Notes: generated by a model from the sequence alone, not told the origin. A DNA stretch of 64,000 nucleotides from Roseovarius sp. EL26 (GCF_900327775.1 NZ_OUMZ01000007.1:917606-981605), one strand, 5' to 3'; counted from the stretch's first letter, positions 24,788 through 34,760 are shown. Made by a program: numbers and translations.

Positions 24788-25879
24788 AGACGTGCACTTC
24801 TCGGTGCCAACTGAATGTGCGCAAGTGGAATATAGCAGACATCAGTTCGTCTCGCAGCATCGGCGCCGTAAGCCGCAAGATCTTTCGACGTAAACGGCCC
24901 TTTGCGGACATTCATCCATGTTCTGTCATGCCGCATAGCAGCCTTCGAACTAGCCGTTCGCTGCAACTCGCAATGCGGACAAAGTGCAACTTTGGTACTG
25001 TTCGACAGATGCCTGACAAAACTCATTTAGCATCGGTTAAATTGGAAATCAAACAGTATAAAAACGCTTCGCACTCTACCAACGAACTTACCGAAATACA
25101 TTCGTTAGGCTGGTGCGCCTGGGAAATGCGATCGGGTCCACAAACGACTGCATCCAGATCAACGTTCATGTAATATCCAGCCTCGGTGACACCATCCCAG
25201 AATCCAATGTCTTCTCTCTCTCTAGATTTGCCTTCAGGGTTTTTAGAAAATCGCTATTTTTCCCGAAGTTTTAGCTGCCGATTGAGTCAAAGGTTCGTGA
25301 CGTTCCACATCTCTTGTGTAAGACGACACATAGTTCTGCCATTTGGCACCCATAATCGTTCCATTGGCGATAGCGTCTTACCTTTGCACTGGATAACGGT
25401 TTTTTCGGTTTCGCTATGACTTTGGTAATGATCCGCCTTTTCAATTTTGGTTTTAACAAAGTCTTTGAAGACGGCCGCCTCTAAAACTGGCCTCAACAAG
25501 GGTTGGGATATCAATTGTTTATGTGCGACGATGTTCGAGCGCGGCATTCCAAATATTGTTAATGATGTTCGTCAGATTATTTAGAACAGGCCGGATTACC
25601 TGCGCATAGACACGGATTTCTTTGACCCCCTCTTGTGCCCCCAGAGTCTGCACACCAACCTGGGGTGGTCATCAGACCCGCGAGGGTTTGGTCATGTTGC
25701 GTGCACTATCTGGAATGTATATCGTGGCCGTCGATATCAATCCCGGCAGCCCTGATAACGATATTGGTGGATATGATGGCATTTTTAGCAGGGACCGTCG
25801 CCACGGAATGCAACACTGTGGTCGCGCAACAATATCGCTCTAACGCAGATCGCGATAGTACAGACAACAGCCTTCAAAT
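24788..25879. other. Gene-free stretch with remnants
   Basis: No intact gene. 24900-25020 contains repeat-like words shared with other gene-free parts of the window. A minus-strand frame (25287-25547, 86 residues, containing FKDFVKTKIEKADHY and SPMERLWVPNGRTMC) overlaps the 58-bp repeat and may be a remnant of a real gene, but I cannot identify it. Nothing else could be assigned. Confidence 0.35.
25317..25374 (+). repeat. 58-bp direct repeat, copy 2
   Basis: Same orientation as 14599-14656 with one mismatch. Outside this core, weaker similarity continues (TTAC-TTTGC on the right, CCAC-ATCTC on the left). On the minus strand this copy lies inside a longer open frame than copy 1 does, so copy 2 may be the more complete version. 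Confidence 0.75.
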
Positions 25880-26100
25880 TTGTCGAAGTGGATCCCAGAA
25901 TTGATCTTCATTGATATTACGACTTTAATGACAGCCGCTTTCTTTGCTGGTATCGCCAATGCAATTGCAGGTGGTGGTAGTTTCCTAACTTTTCCAGCGC
26001 TTGTATCCACGGCGTCCCGACAATTGCTGCAACGTAACAAGTGCTGTCGCCATTTTCCCCTGATACATTAACGATGCCATCGTTGCATGACGTCTTTCTG
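25880..26100 (+). pseudogene. TauE/SafE-family permease relic
   Basis: The frame from 25880 encodes MTAAFFAGIANAIAGGGSFL and TFPALV, which is the conserved first helix and Gly-rich motif of TauE/SafE (sulfite/organosulfonate exporter) permeases. The next expected segment, GVPTIAAT, is found in another frame at about 26010-26035, directly followed by a stop. The rest of the ~250-residue protein is missing. It is an N-terminal remnant of a lost gene. Confidence 0.65.
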
Positions 26101-26258
26101 CAAGCACAGTTCGCGCAATTGTTATCTGCATCGGAAAAGCCATTACCATTGTGTTCGCGGTCAGAGCTATGTGAACATTGATCGAGGAATTTCCGATCAT
26201 AACTTCATTTGCACTCAAAGACTTACTAAGTCGGATCAACTGTCTAGCTTGTTTTCGC

Positions 26259-27674
26259 TTACCCTTGTATCGAATTCACTTGATTGACCATCACATGTTC
26301 GCTTTCCTGATCAAAGGCAAAATCGGGATCTTTCGGAGCTTGTGCTGCTGTCTTTTTGTCCATGAGTTTGAAACTGATTTTTGCACAAATGACGGCAAAA
26401 ACGGCACCGCCCATGACTGCTCCTAAAAGGACGCCTTTTGCCCCAAACATCAACGCACCGACATGGACAAAGGGCAGCATCCCGACGGTACTGCGGCCCC
26501 AGTTGAGCCAACCGGAATACCCGGGATGACCCATGTTGTTGAATGTGGCGTTTGAAATGAAGATCGTGCCGTTAAAGAATGCCACGATCGCCAGTGGACC
26601 ACAAAACAGGTACAACAATTCTCGGGTTAATCCAGTGGCCCCAAAAGCGTTAGAAATAGGTGATCGCAGCACAAAGAGCAGCACACACATTCCAACAACA
26701 TAGATACCAAGAAACTTCAGACCAGAGAAATAGGTTTCACGCACACGGTCCATGCGCCCTGCCCCATAGTTCTGCCCAATGATCGGCCCAATGGCACCAC
26801 GTAGCGCATTCACGACCGAGAAAACCACCGGCGCCAGCCTACCAATGACGGCCATGCCTGCAACAGCCTCTGATCCGAATTTGGCCATGTAACGAGTCAA
26901 GATGGCCATCGCGACAGGAGATGCCACAGACTGCATGACAGCAGGGATTGAAAACCGAACGATGGCCCCTGTGTGATGCAACACCATGGGTACCGTAGGT
27001 TTTACAAAGGCATTGCTACGATTACGTGCGCCCCGGACGGCCATGACTAGCGTTGCAATGCGGGCCATAACCGTCGCAACGGCGGCTCCCTCAAGACCCA
27101 ATCCCAAGGCAAAGATCAAAATCGGGTCCATCACAAAGTTGACCCCCGCGCCGGCAAGCGACGGATACATTGACCATTTCGCCTCGCCATAAGCCCTTAA
27201 GGCAACAACTGCGGTCATTGATATGCCTGAAAACATTGTCGCAGGCAGGATAATCCACAAATAACTTGCCGCCTTTTCGGCGACCTCACCCGTTGCTCCA
27301 ATTAAACTGAGCAAATACTCGATGTTCGGAAGCATTAGCGCCGGAAAAATGATCCCGATCAATGTGGCAATGACCGCAACGCTGGTGGTGATTTCTCGGG
27401 CTTTTTCTCTATTATTCGCGCCCAATGCAGCAGCTATGAGGGCCCCAGCAGCGATTGACAAGCCAATGTTGATGGCACTGACAAAAAACATCAACGTGCT
27501 GGCGTATCCAGCTGCCGCCGCCATCTCCTGATGACCCAAAAGTGAGATGAAAAAGATATCGAACAGGTCAACTAGGTATATGGCCATAATGCCGATACTT
27601 GATGTGAAAGACATCACCGTTACGTGTTTCATCAGGTTCCCTTCAGTGAACCTGATTTCTTTCGACTCTGACAT
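26259..27674 (-). CDS. MATE-family efflux transporter (1)
   Basis: Multidrug and toxic compound extrusion transporter of 471 residues with twelve predicted helices in two homologous halves. It has the acidic VDLFDIFFISLLGHQEMAA motif in helix 1, the FGATGLTREL loop, and typical Gly/Pro-rich segments such as AIGPIIGQNYGAGRMDRVRE. MATE proteins export organic cations or other compounds using Na+ or H+ gradients. GGGGAG precedes the ATG. A paralogue with the same layout lies at 29595-30995, and between them is a substrate-binding protein gene. A terminator (27750-27782) lies between that gene and this one, so this MATE gene has its own promoter or depends on read-through. Confidence 0.9.
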   Translation of the reverse strand: MSESKEIRFTEGNLMKHVTVMSFTSSIGIMAIYLVDLFDIFFISLLGHQEMAAAAGYASTLMFFVSAINIGLSIAAGALIAAALGANNREKAREITTSVAVIATLIGIIFPALMLPNIEYLLSLIGATGEVAEKAASYLWIILPATMFSGISMTAVVALRAYGEAKWSMYPSLAGAGVNFVMDPILIFALGLGLEGAAVATVMARIATLVMAVRGARNRSNAFVKPTVPMVLHHTGAIVRFSIPAVMQSVASPVAMAILTRYMAKFGSEAVAGMAVIGRLAPVVFSVVNALRGAIGPIIGQNYGAGRMDRVRETYFSGLKFLGIYVVGMCVLLFVLRSPISNAFGATGLTRELLYLFCGPLAIVAFFNGTIFISNATFNNMGHPGYSGWLNWGRSTVGMLPFVHVGALMFGAKGVLLGAVMGGAVFAVICAKISFKLMDKKTAAQAPKDPDFAFDQESEHVMVNQVNSIQG

Positions 27675-27749
27675 TGTCCGCTCCCCCCGCGTTAGGTTGA
27701 GTGTACCTTGTCTTAAAAATTAATCAATTGGAACAATTGTTTGACGTCA

Positions 27750-27782
27750 AAAACAAAGAAAGCCGGGCGTTTACCCGGCTTT
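27750..27782 (-). terminator. Rho-independent terminator after the substrate-binding protein gene
   Basis: Hairpin with arms AAAGCCGGG and CCCGGCTTT around the loop CGTTTA (shown on the plus strand). On the minus strand it is followed by CTTTGTTTTT. It lies 21 bp past the stop of the gene at 27804-29414. Confidence 0.85.
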
Positions 27783-27803
27783 CCAATATTGTATCTGCAG
27801 TGA

Positions 27804-29414
27804 TCAGCTGGTGAACCACCAACGGTGTGAACCGCGTGCTCCATCGGCTTCCCAGCTTGCAGCCAGACTGTCACCGCGGCCAACTTTGCTGCTGCGTGCG
27901 TAAACAAAGTTGAGGAACGCAGGAATGATCGTGCCACCATCGTCGCGTGAAAGCTGACACATCTCGCGGTACATCTCTGCTCGGCGGGTTTCATCCAGCT
28001 CCGCTTTAGCTTGCAACAGCAAAGTGTCAAAGCGCTCATTTTGCCAATGCGACTCGTTCCAAGGCGCATCACCTTTATAGGCTAGTGTCAGCATGTTGTC
28101 CGGTGTTGGACGTGCGCCCCATTTCACGAACACAAATGGCTTTTTAAGCCATACATCCGACCAGTAACCATCATTCGGTTCGCGAACCGCCTTGAGGTCG
28201 ATGCCAGCAGCTTTAGCGTGCTCACTGAAGAGAACACACATGTCGACTGCACCCGGCAGCACGCTGTCTGCAGCGGATAGCGATACGCTCAGGGAATCCA
28301 AGCCAGCCTCTTTCAGATGCCACTTGGCTTTGTCCGGGTCGTATGTGCGCTGCTCTATGTCGGGCCAGTATGGCATGTTGGGCGAAACGTGGAAGTCGTT
28401 GCCCGGTGTGCCAGTGCCGAACAGGATTTTCTCAACGATGTCTTCACGGTTGATAGCATGCTTCAATGCCAAGCGCACGTTCACATCATTGAACGGCTCC
28501 TGATCACAGAACATTGGCAATGTGATCGCCGAACCAGACGCAACATTTTCAACCTCAACACCTGGCGCGCGCGCCAACAAGCCAAGTGTTTTTAGGTCCA
28601 CCGAGGTGATCGCATCTACGTCACCTGAAACAAGTGCGGTTTGGCGCGCGTTTGGATCGTTCAGAATCGCATGTTCAACCTTGTCAAAGTATGCGCCTTC
28701 ACGGTGCCAGCCATCGTGACGTTCCATGAATGTACCTACGCCCGGATCGTGATCTACGATCTTGTAAGGGCCCGCACCCATCTGTGTATCCCACTCCGCA
28801 GTCCCGTCTTCTTTAGCGGGAACCATTGTCAGGTGATAGTCAGCCAGAACCCATGGAAGGTCAGCAAAGCCCTGATCAAGATCAATGGTGATGCTATGAT
28901 CGCCATCCGCTGTTATGTCTGTGATGTTTGCCAACAGCGACGCCGCTGCTGAGGTGTTGCCCTCGCCGCGGTGGTGGTTCAGAGACGCAATCGCATCCTT
29001 TGCAGTGAACGGACGACCATCGTGGAATGAGGCATCTTTCGCCAGTTCAAACGTCCACTGTTTCGCGTCTGGCGAAGCCTCCCAAGAAGTTGCCATGTCG
29101 CCGCCAAGGCCGTTATCCGATGTGATTTCGGTTAGGAAGCTACGGAATGTATGCCCCAGTTGGATTTCACCAACGGACTGGTACTTGCCCATATCCATCG
29201 TGTCACTGGTGTTGCCGTCATGAACGCCTAAGCGGAATGAGCCACCTTTTTCCGGTGTTGCGGCAGAAACTTCGTTGGTCCACAGCGCTGACGCCGCAGC
29301 GACTGAAAGGCCTGCAGATGTCGCATGTTGCATAAAATGGCGTCGGGTGATTTGTCGCTGCTTACCAGCTTCGACAATACGTCCCAAGACTAATGTATCT
29401 TGTTTTTGTCGCAT
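27804..29414 (-). CDS. ABC transporter substrate-binding protein, Tat-exported (SBP_bac_5)
   Basis: Periplasmic binding protein of 536 residues of the dipeptide/oligopeptide family 5. The N-terminus carries a twin-arginine signal (ITRRHFMQHATSAGLSVAAA, cleavage near NEVSAA). Family landmarks are WTFELAKDASFHDGRPFTAKDAI split over the first domain, VRLALKHAINREDIVEKILFGTG and the hinge-region ATSWEASPDAKQWTFEL. The length is normal. No ABC permease or ATPase gene is adjacent; the neighbours on both sides are MATE transporters. Either the cognate ABC genes are elsewhere or the protein has been recruited to another role. The upstream leader has GGGAG about 11 nt before the ATG. Confidence 0.9.
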   Translation of the reverse strand: MRQKQDTLVLGRIVEAGKQRQITRRHFMQHATSAGLSVAAASALWTNEVSAATPEKGGSFRLGVHDGNTSDTMDMGKYQSVGEIQLGHTFRSFLTEITSDNGLGGDMATSWEASPDAKQWTFELAKDASFHDGRPFTAKDAIASLNHHRGEGNTSAAASLLANITDITADGDHSITIDLDQGFADLPWVLADYHLTMVPAKEDGTAEWDTQMGAGPYKIVDHDPGVGTFMERHDGWHREGAYFDKVEHAILNDPNARQTALVSGDVDAITSVDLKTLGLLARAPGVEVENVASGSAITLPMFCDQEPFNDVNVRLALKHAINREDIVEKILFGTGTPGNDFHVSPNMPYWPDIEQRTYDPDKAKWHLKEAGLDSLSVSLSAADSVLPGAVDMCVLFSEHAKAAGIDLKAVREPNDGYWSDVWLKKPFVFVKWGARPTPDNMLTLAYKGDAPWNESHWQNERFDTLLLQAKAELDETRRAEMYREMCQLSRDDGGTIIPAFLNFVYARSSKVGRGDSLAASWEADGARGSHRWWFTS

Positions 29415-29594
29415 GTTATTGAAACTCCCTGTTTATGGTTATGTCGTTCGATGTTGTCCCTCGAACGTCTCCATAGTTAAATATTGATTTCAGGATGCTC
29501 AAAATCAACGATTTTTTTCTTAACAATCATTAATAACGTTATTCCCGCAAAGATGAGTCGCAATCAGGACGAAAAGCATCGCCCTGAGTATCTA

Positions 29595-30995
29595 TCAGCG
29601 AATACAGCGACTGCTGACCACATGCATCCGATGCATTTGTGGGCAAAAGAATGGCATGAACAGCTTATGCCCTGGATGATCGATCACACGAAAGCTCAAC
29701 CAAATCGCAAGAGCGGCGAAAATTACTCCGCCTAAAGTCTGCCCGATCAATACGCCCGGGGCCCCCATCCAAGCAGCCCCTATTAATACAAATGGCAACG
29801 TCCCAAGTGTGTGACGACCCCAATTGATCCAGCTAGAATATGTAGCATGGCCCAGATTGTTGAACGACGCGTTTGAGACGTAGATCGCCCCATTAAAGAA
29901 GCTTGCTAAAGCCAAGGGACCACAAAACCAATAGAGAAGCACACGTGCATCGCCTTGCGCATCGAACATATCCGCCAGCGGAACCCGCACGAGATAAAGA
30001 AAGAGTGTTGCCAGCAACACATATATGGCGAGAAACTTTAGGCCATCAATATAGGTTTCACGTACCCGATCCAGACGCGAAGCGCCGTAGTTTTGGCCAA
30101 TGATCGGCCCGATAGCGCCAGACAGGGCCAACACAACGGCAAAAACGACAGGTGTCAGCCGGCCAATAACGGCCATACCTGCCACAGCTTCGGTACCGTA
30201 TTTTGCCATCTCGCGAGTTACGATGGCGCTACCCAAGGGCGTTGCGACGTTTGTTAGGATGGCTGGAATTGCAATGGCAATGACCTCACGCAGGTCCTGC
30301 AGAATTCTTGAAGCCTGAGGCATGGCAAAAGCGTTGTACTGGCGCAGCGCCGGGTAGATCGCGAACAGCATCGTCGCGATCCTTGCAATGGCTGTCGCCC
30401 AAGCTGCCCCTTCCAACCCCATTCCAAGTGTAAAGATAAAAATAGGATCCAGAACAGCGTTGATACCACCCCCAATCAAGGAAGGATACATCGCCCGTTT
30501 CGCATCACCGTAAGCCCGCAACGTGGCCACAGCAACCATCGCCAACCCAGAAAATACTGTCGTTGGCAAAATGATCTTAAGGTATGTATAGGCTTTGTCC
30601 GCAATCTCGCCCGTGGCGCCAAGAAGGCCAAGGAAGTAAGTAGAGTTCGCCATGATCACCACTGGAATGACAATACCGATGACCACGGTAAAAGCCGCCA
30701 CACTTGTGGCATACGTCCGGGCTTTTTCATCTTGCTTCGCCCCGACCGATCGTGAAACCAACGCAGCGGCGGCAATCGACAGGCCTATGTTGATAGCGCT
30801 GGCAAAAAACATCAGCGCACTGGCATAGCCCGCAGCAGCAGCCAATTCATCGACGCCAAGCAGCGAGATGAAATAGATATCCACCAAATCGACCACAAAG
30901 ATCGCCATCAACCCGATGCTCGCGGTCAAGGACATCGACGATACGTGGTGCATCAGGTTGCCCTGGGTAAATTTTGCATCTGCTATGTAGGCCAC
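29595..30995 (-). CDS. MATE-family efflux transporter (2)
   Basis: Second MATE transporter, 466 residues, closely similar to the protein at 26259-27674 along its whole length (VDLVDIYFISLLGVDELAAAAGY; SGAIGPIIGQNYGASRLDRV). The frame is open upstream to 31088, but a GTG at 30995 has AGGAG 6-7 nt ahead and aligns with the paralogue's N-terminus, so I choose it. The two probably arose by duplication. It is separated by about 180 bp from the substrate-binding protein gene on the same strand. Its cargo is unknown. Confidence 0.9.
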   Translation of the reverse strand: MAYIADAKFTQGNLMHHVSSMSLTASIGLMAIFVVDLVDIYFISLLGVDELAAAAGYASALMFFASAINIGLSIAAAALVSRSVGAKQDEKARTYATSVAAFTVVIGIVIPVVIMANSTYFLGLLGATGEIADKAYTYLKIILPTTVFSGLAMVAVATLRAYGDAKRAMYPSLIGGGINAVLDPIFIFTLGMGLEGAAWATAIARIATMLFAIYPALRQYNAFAMPQASRILQDLREVIAIAIPAILTNVATPLGSAIVTREMAKYGTEAVAGMAVIGRLTPVVFAVVLALSGAIGPIIGQNYGASRLDRVRETYIDGLKFLAIYVLLATLFLYLVRVPLADMFDAQGDARVLLYWFCGPLALASFFNGAIYVSNASFNNLGHATYSSWINWGRHTLGTLPFVLIGAAWMGAPGVLIGQTLGGVIFAALAIWLSFRVIDHPGHKLFMPFFCPQMHRMHVVSSRCIR

Positions 30996-31176
30996 GCTGG
31001 CTCTCCTTGCACAGGACGGTGGCGCGAAAACGCTGTCGTCGAAGTTTGGTGTACATATTGTCTTTCTACGGGGTATCCAAGCCCGCAAGTTTCACAGCTG
31101 TCTGTGCGCATATGAACATATATGAACTTTATCGGCGGAAAACGTTCTTAGTGGTTAATACCGCACCCGGAATCGG

Positions 31177-31947
31177 CTATAGGCGATCCAGCAAGCTCAA
31201 AATGCCATCAGTGTCTTTTTGGGGTTTAAGTTTTTGTAGGCGTGCGAAAATCGATCGATCGTCTGTCATGATTTCAAAGAGCATCGCGCGCGCCAGCGGA
31301 AAAATCACTATGTCACGTTCTGCAAGCACCCATAGACGCGCAAGCATATTGCGGTCGATGTCACCTTTCGAAAAGGAATAATCCCCCATATCAAATGCTA
31401 ACGATGGGCGGGTTACTTGTTTGTTAAGATTAAACGGTTGATCCCCACTTTGACCCGACCTTCGGCGCTCACAATCATGCATTTTTATTGAATCAAACAA
31501 GATAGATAGCCCCATCCCAAGTGAGCGCTGTTCAAAGTTCACACCATGATCAGCAAAGGTTGTGGATGCCGATATTTTCCAACGAATGTTCAGTTTTTTT
31601 GCGAGAAATTCACCGTGTTCATTCCAAAGTCTCTGAAACAAGACTACGGCATGTTCGTGAGGGTCACGTTTGCGCAAGATCGCAATCAGAACCGCGTGAA
31701 GTAAAAGTAACTTACTCTGGTCAACAAATTGTTTTTGTAACGTTATTAGTTTGGCCCGAATATCATATTTATCATACTCGACGTCCACTTCAGGTGACGG
31801 TGGCACCATTTCCTGCATCAGTGAGCGCAAATCAACATCAGGTTCAGGTATAACGTGTTCAACACCCGTAACGGGGTGTTGTTTCTTTTCGTGATGCTGC
31901 CCCAGCGAATAAAATCCACCGCGGTAAATCTCTTTTGCAATATCCAT
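31177..31947 (-). CDS. Hypothetical protein
   Basis: I do not recognise this protein of 256 residues. It looks soluble: no signal peptide and no membrane helix. The N-terminal third is acidic and Pro-containing (HVIPEPDVDLRSL, VPPSPEVDVEYDKYD). The middle is helical with LLLLHAVLIAILRKRDPHEHAV. The C-terminal part is helical and ends KLKPQKDTDGILSLLDRL. The ATG is preceded by GAGG. Codon use looks like that of the neighbours. The gap to the MATE gene is about 180 bp; co-transcription is possible. Confidence 0.6.
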   Translation of the reverse strand: MDIAKEIYRGGFYSLGQHHEKKQHPVTGVEHVIPEPDVDLRSLMQEMVPPSPEVDVEYDKYDIRAKLITLQKQFVDQSKLLLLHAVLIAILRKRDPHEHAVVLFQRLWNEHGEFLAKKLNIRWKISASTTFADHGVNFEQRSLGMGLSILFDSIKMHDCERRRSGQSGDQPFNLNKQVTRPSLAFDMGDYSFSKGDIDRNMLARLWVLAERDIVIFPLARAMLFEIMTDDRSIFARLQKLKPQKDTDGILSLLDRL

Positions 31948-32110
31948 TGCCGTTTTCCTCTAACCAGTCGCTTGCTGAGCATCAAGACTTGGCTTGAATA
32001 AACCAAGCTCCTACTACGCCTGCCCATTTCAAAGAGCCGCTTATCCTGCAGCCTATTTAACCGCTCAAGTCTGTATCATCGCCAAAACCACTTTTGGTGA
32101 TTGCCCTCAT

Positions 32111-33358
32111 CTACCGGGCACCAGAGAAATGAACCGCTGATGCGCCGGCCTCGTAAAATACAGATTTCAGACCTGGACTCCATTCGCTGTAGTCTTCACA
32201 TACAGGCACAGGCAAGCCGGCAGGGTCTGAGTTAAGGATAGCTTGCGCTGTCGCCGTTCCAAAAACCGTCCCGGGGCTGATGCCACGGCCGGAATACCCA
32301 AAGATACTATAGCTGTTTGGAGCCAACTTCATAATGCGCGGCAGGTGATCTGCGGTCATCGAAATACGACCACTCCAACAATGCGAAATCTCTGTCCTTA
32401 CAAGGCTTGGAAACATCTTGGCAAGTTTCCGTTTAGCCCAATTGCTGTGAACGGCCCCTCCTGCCCCCATCCCACCGATTAATAACCGCCCGGCGGCATC
32501 AAGACGGAATGAAGTCATGATCAACGCCGTATCCCAGGCCCCTTCCCGACCCGGCAGGATTGTCTGCAATTGCTGCGGTGTAAGCGGTTCCGTCGCAATC
32601 TGAAAGTAATGCACAGTCGATGTTGTTGGCAGATTCAACGTTTTGAAGTGCGCGTGATATGCGTTGGTGGCAAGCAACAAGGAATTGGCTTTGACCGTGC
32701 CGTCGGCCGTGGTCGCGATCCATTGCTCCCCTGTATTTTCCAAGCCTAACACAGCTGTATTTTCATATAACTTAACTCCGGCAGCCGTTGCTGCGCGTGC
32801 CAATCCCTTGGCGTAGGCCAAAGGTTGGATTGTCCCAGCCCTCCGGTCGTGCAATGCAGCATAAAACAAATCGCTTCCAGTACGTTTTCTAGTCTCGAGC
32901 TGATCCAGCATTGTAACTGGAGCGCCTTGTTGTTTGAATTGCGTCAAGCGGGCTTTAAGCTGTTCAACGCCCTTGGCAGAATGGGCTAGGTGCAAGGTGC
33001 CATTCCGAGTGGCATCACATTGAATGTCGTGCTTTGCAATCATGGCAAACACCTGATCTGGACCCCCTGCCAAAACGTGGTTTAACCGCGCTCCGGTTAC
33101 CTGCCCCATAGCATTGCAGACGTCATCCGGCGGCAACCAAAGTCCGGCGTTAGCCAGCCCGACATTGCGGCCAGATCCACCGTGGCCGATGGTTTCCGCC
33201 TCAAGCAAGGTCACATCTGCCCCAAGCTCTGCCGCTTTGAGGGCGGCAGAGCAGCCGGTAAATCCTCCACCTATCACAAGAACCTCGGTGGTATGCGAAC
33301 ATGTCAATGATGTTGCATTGAATGTTTCACCACAGGTGTGTTGCCAAAGATTGTCCAT
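32111..33358 (-). CDS. FAD-dependent amine/amino-acid oxidoreductase (DAO family)
   Basis: Flavoprotein of 415 residues of the D-amino-acid-oxidase-like superfamily. The FAD motif VLVIGGGFTGCSAALKAAEL follows a short N-terminal strand. Then come LLEAETIGHGGSGRNVGLAN, with the Gly-Ser-Gly-Arg-Asn signature of PuuB/OrdL-type enzymes, and a C-terminal flavin segment (HLPRIMKLAPNSYSIFGYSG, then GRGISPGTVFG). Relatives oxidise gamma-glutamylputrescine, sarcosine-like or other secondary amines; the substrate here is not known. A TTG at 33370 lies in frame, but the ATG at 33358 is preferred. The gene follows a terminator behind gcdH, so it is probably a separate unit. Confidence 0.82.
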   Translation of the reverse strand: MDNLWQHTCGETFNATSLTCSHTTEVLVIGGGFTGCSAALKAAELGADVTLLEAETIGHGGSGRNVGLANAGLWLPPDDVCNAMGQVTGARLNHVLAGGPDQVFAMIAKHDIQCDATRNGTLHLAHSAKGVEQLKARLTQFKQQGAPVTMLDQLETRKRTGSDLFYAALHDRRAGTIQPLAYAKGLARAATAAGVKLYENTAVLGLENTGEQWIATTADGTVKANSLLLATNAYHAHFKTLNLPTTSTVHYFQIATEPLTPQQLQTILPGREGAWDTALIMTSFRLDAAGRLLIGGMGAGGAVHSNWAKRKLAKMFPSLVRTEISHCWSGRISMTADHLPRIMKLAPNSYSIFGYSGRGISPGTVFGTATAQAILNSDPAGLPVPVCEDYSEWSPGLKSVFYEAGASAVHFSGAR

Positions 33359-33369
33359 GACTTGCCCCA

Positions 33370-33394
33370 AAAGAAAAACCCGGCAGGAACGGGT
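33370..33394 (-). terminator. Rho-independent terminator after gcdH
   Basis: On the minus strand ACCCG-TTCCTGC-CGGGT is followed by TTTTCTTTT. It lies 40 bp past the gcdH stop and just before the start of the FAD oxidoreductase gene. Confidence 0.7.
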
Positions 33395-33433
33395 CCAGTC
33401 GAGTCACCTTAACAGTCAAATTTTGGACGTCGA

Positions 33434-34657
33434 TTAGAAAAACGCCTGTAGCCCTGTTTGTGCTCGTCCCAAGATCAATGCATGAACATCATGGGTGCCT
33501 TCGTAGGTGTTAACCGTTTCAAGGTTCATCATGTGACGGATCACTTGGAATTCTTCAGAGATACCGTTGCCGCCATGCATATCACGCGCCATGCGGGCGA
33601 TATCCAATGCTTTGCCGCAATTGTTGCGCTTAATCATACTGATCATCTCTGGCGCGGCATTAGCTTGATCCATCAAACGGCCCACGCGCAATGCTGCCTG
33701 CAAACCAAGGGTGATCTCAGTCTGCATATCCGCCAGTTTCTTTTGAAACAGCTGGGTTTGCGCCAAGGGACGATTGAACTGGTGCCGATCCAATCCATAT
33801 TGACGGGCCGCGTGCCAGCAGAATTCAGCCGAACCCATCACACCCCAAGCAATGCCATAGCGTGCACGGTTGAGGCAACCAAACGGTCCCTTAAGACCTT
33901 GAACACCGGGCAACAGCGCTTCTTCGCCAACCTCGACGTTTTCCAGGACGATTTCACCTGTGACGGAGGCACGAAGTGAAAGCTTACCGCCAATCTTGGG
34001 CGCACTGAGGCCCTTGGTACCTTTGTCGAGAACAAAACCTCGGATTTTGCCGCCATGTGCCTCAGACTTGGCCCAAATGACAAAGACGTCAGCAATCGGG
34101 CTGTTGGAAATCCACATTTTGGAACCGTTAAGCAGATAGCCTCCATCAGTTTTGGTGGCACGGGTTTTCATACCTGCAGGATCGCTACCGGCATCTGGTT
34201 CGGTCAAACCAAAACAACCTATCAGATCACCTTTTGCCAATCCTGGCAGATACTTACGGCGCTGTTCTTCACTGCCGTAGGCATAGATTGGATACATCAC
34301 CAGACTGGACTGTACGCTCATCATGCTGCGATAACCGGAATCCACTCGTTCAACCTCGCGCGCGACAAGGCCATAACTAACATAGCCTGCGCCCAACCCG
34401 CCATATTCCTCGGGGATTGTGGTGCCCAACAGGCCCATCTCACCCATTTCGCTAAATATTTCCGGGTCAGTTTGTTCTTCGGAATAGGCTTTGATCACAC
34501 GAGATTGCAACTTTTCTTGTGCATAGGCCCGTGCGCTTTCGGCGATCATGCGCTCATCTTCTTCAAGCTGATCTGACAAACGGAACGCATCCTGCCAGTC
34601 AAAATCTGTAAGGTTGGGTTTATCCTTGGCGCGCAACGCGGGGGTATCGAAGCTCAT
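33434..34657 (-). CDS. gcdH: Glutaryl-CoA dehydrogenase
   Basis: Acyl-CoA dehydrogenase family enzyme of 407 residues that oxidatively decarboxylates glutaryl-CoA to crotonyl-CoA in lysine and tryptophan breakdown. Visible signatures are [36 protein letters not shown] (flavin and substrate loop), [14 protein letters not shown] and the C-terminal [17 protein letters not shown], in which the Glu of YEGT is the catalytic base. The ATG at 34657 has AGGA 7 nt upstream; the frame extends further without support. A LysR-type gene is divergent across 103 bp, the usual gcdH-regulator layout. Confidence 0.9.
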   Translation of the reverse strand: MSFDTPALRAKDKPNLTDFDWQDAFRLSDQLEEDERMIAESARAYAQEKLQSRVIKAYSEEQTDPEIFSEMGEMGLLGTTIPEEYGGLGAGYVSYGLVAREVERVDSGYRSMMSVQSSLVMYPIYAYGSEEQRRKYLPGLAKGDLIGCFGLTEPDAGSDPAGMKTRATKTDGGYLLNGSKMWISNSPIADVFVIWAKSEAHGGKIRGFVLDKGTKGLSAPKIGGKLSLRASVTGEIVLENVEVGEEALLPGVQGLKGPFGCLNRARYGIAWGVMGSAEFCWHAARQYGLDRHQFNRPLAQTQLFQKKLADMQTEITLGLQAALRVGRLMDQANAAPEMISMIKRNNCGKALDIARMARDMHGGNGISEEFQVIRHMMNLETVNTYEGTHDVHALILGRAQTGLQAFF

Positions 34658-34760
34658 ATCGGCATCCTGATGAGTAAATTGCATGTTTGATTGTAAAATA
34701 TAGAAGTTTATGGCAATAAAAATCAATTATTGAGCAAGTATACATGAGTTTTAGGAAAGT

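Noticed and set aside
25287..25547. An 86-codon minus-strand frame overlapping the second 58-bp repeat as a real gene
   Set aside because: No ribosome site and no family; the copy-1 counterpart is broken, so it is at most a remnant. Kept only as part of the repeat discussion.
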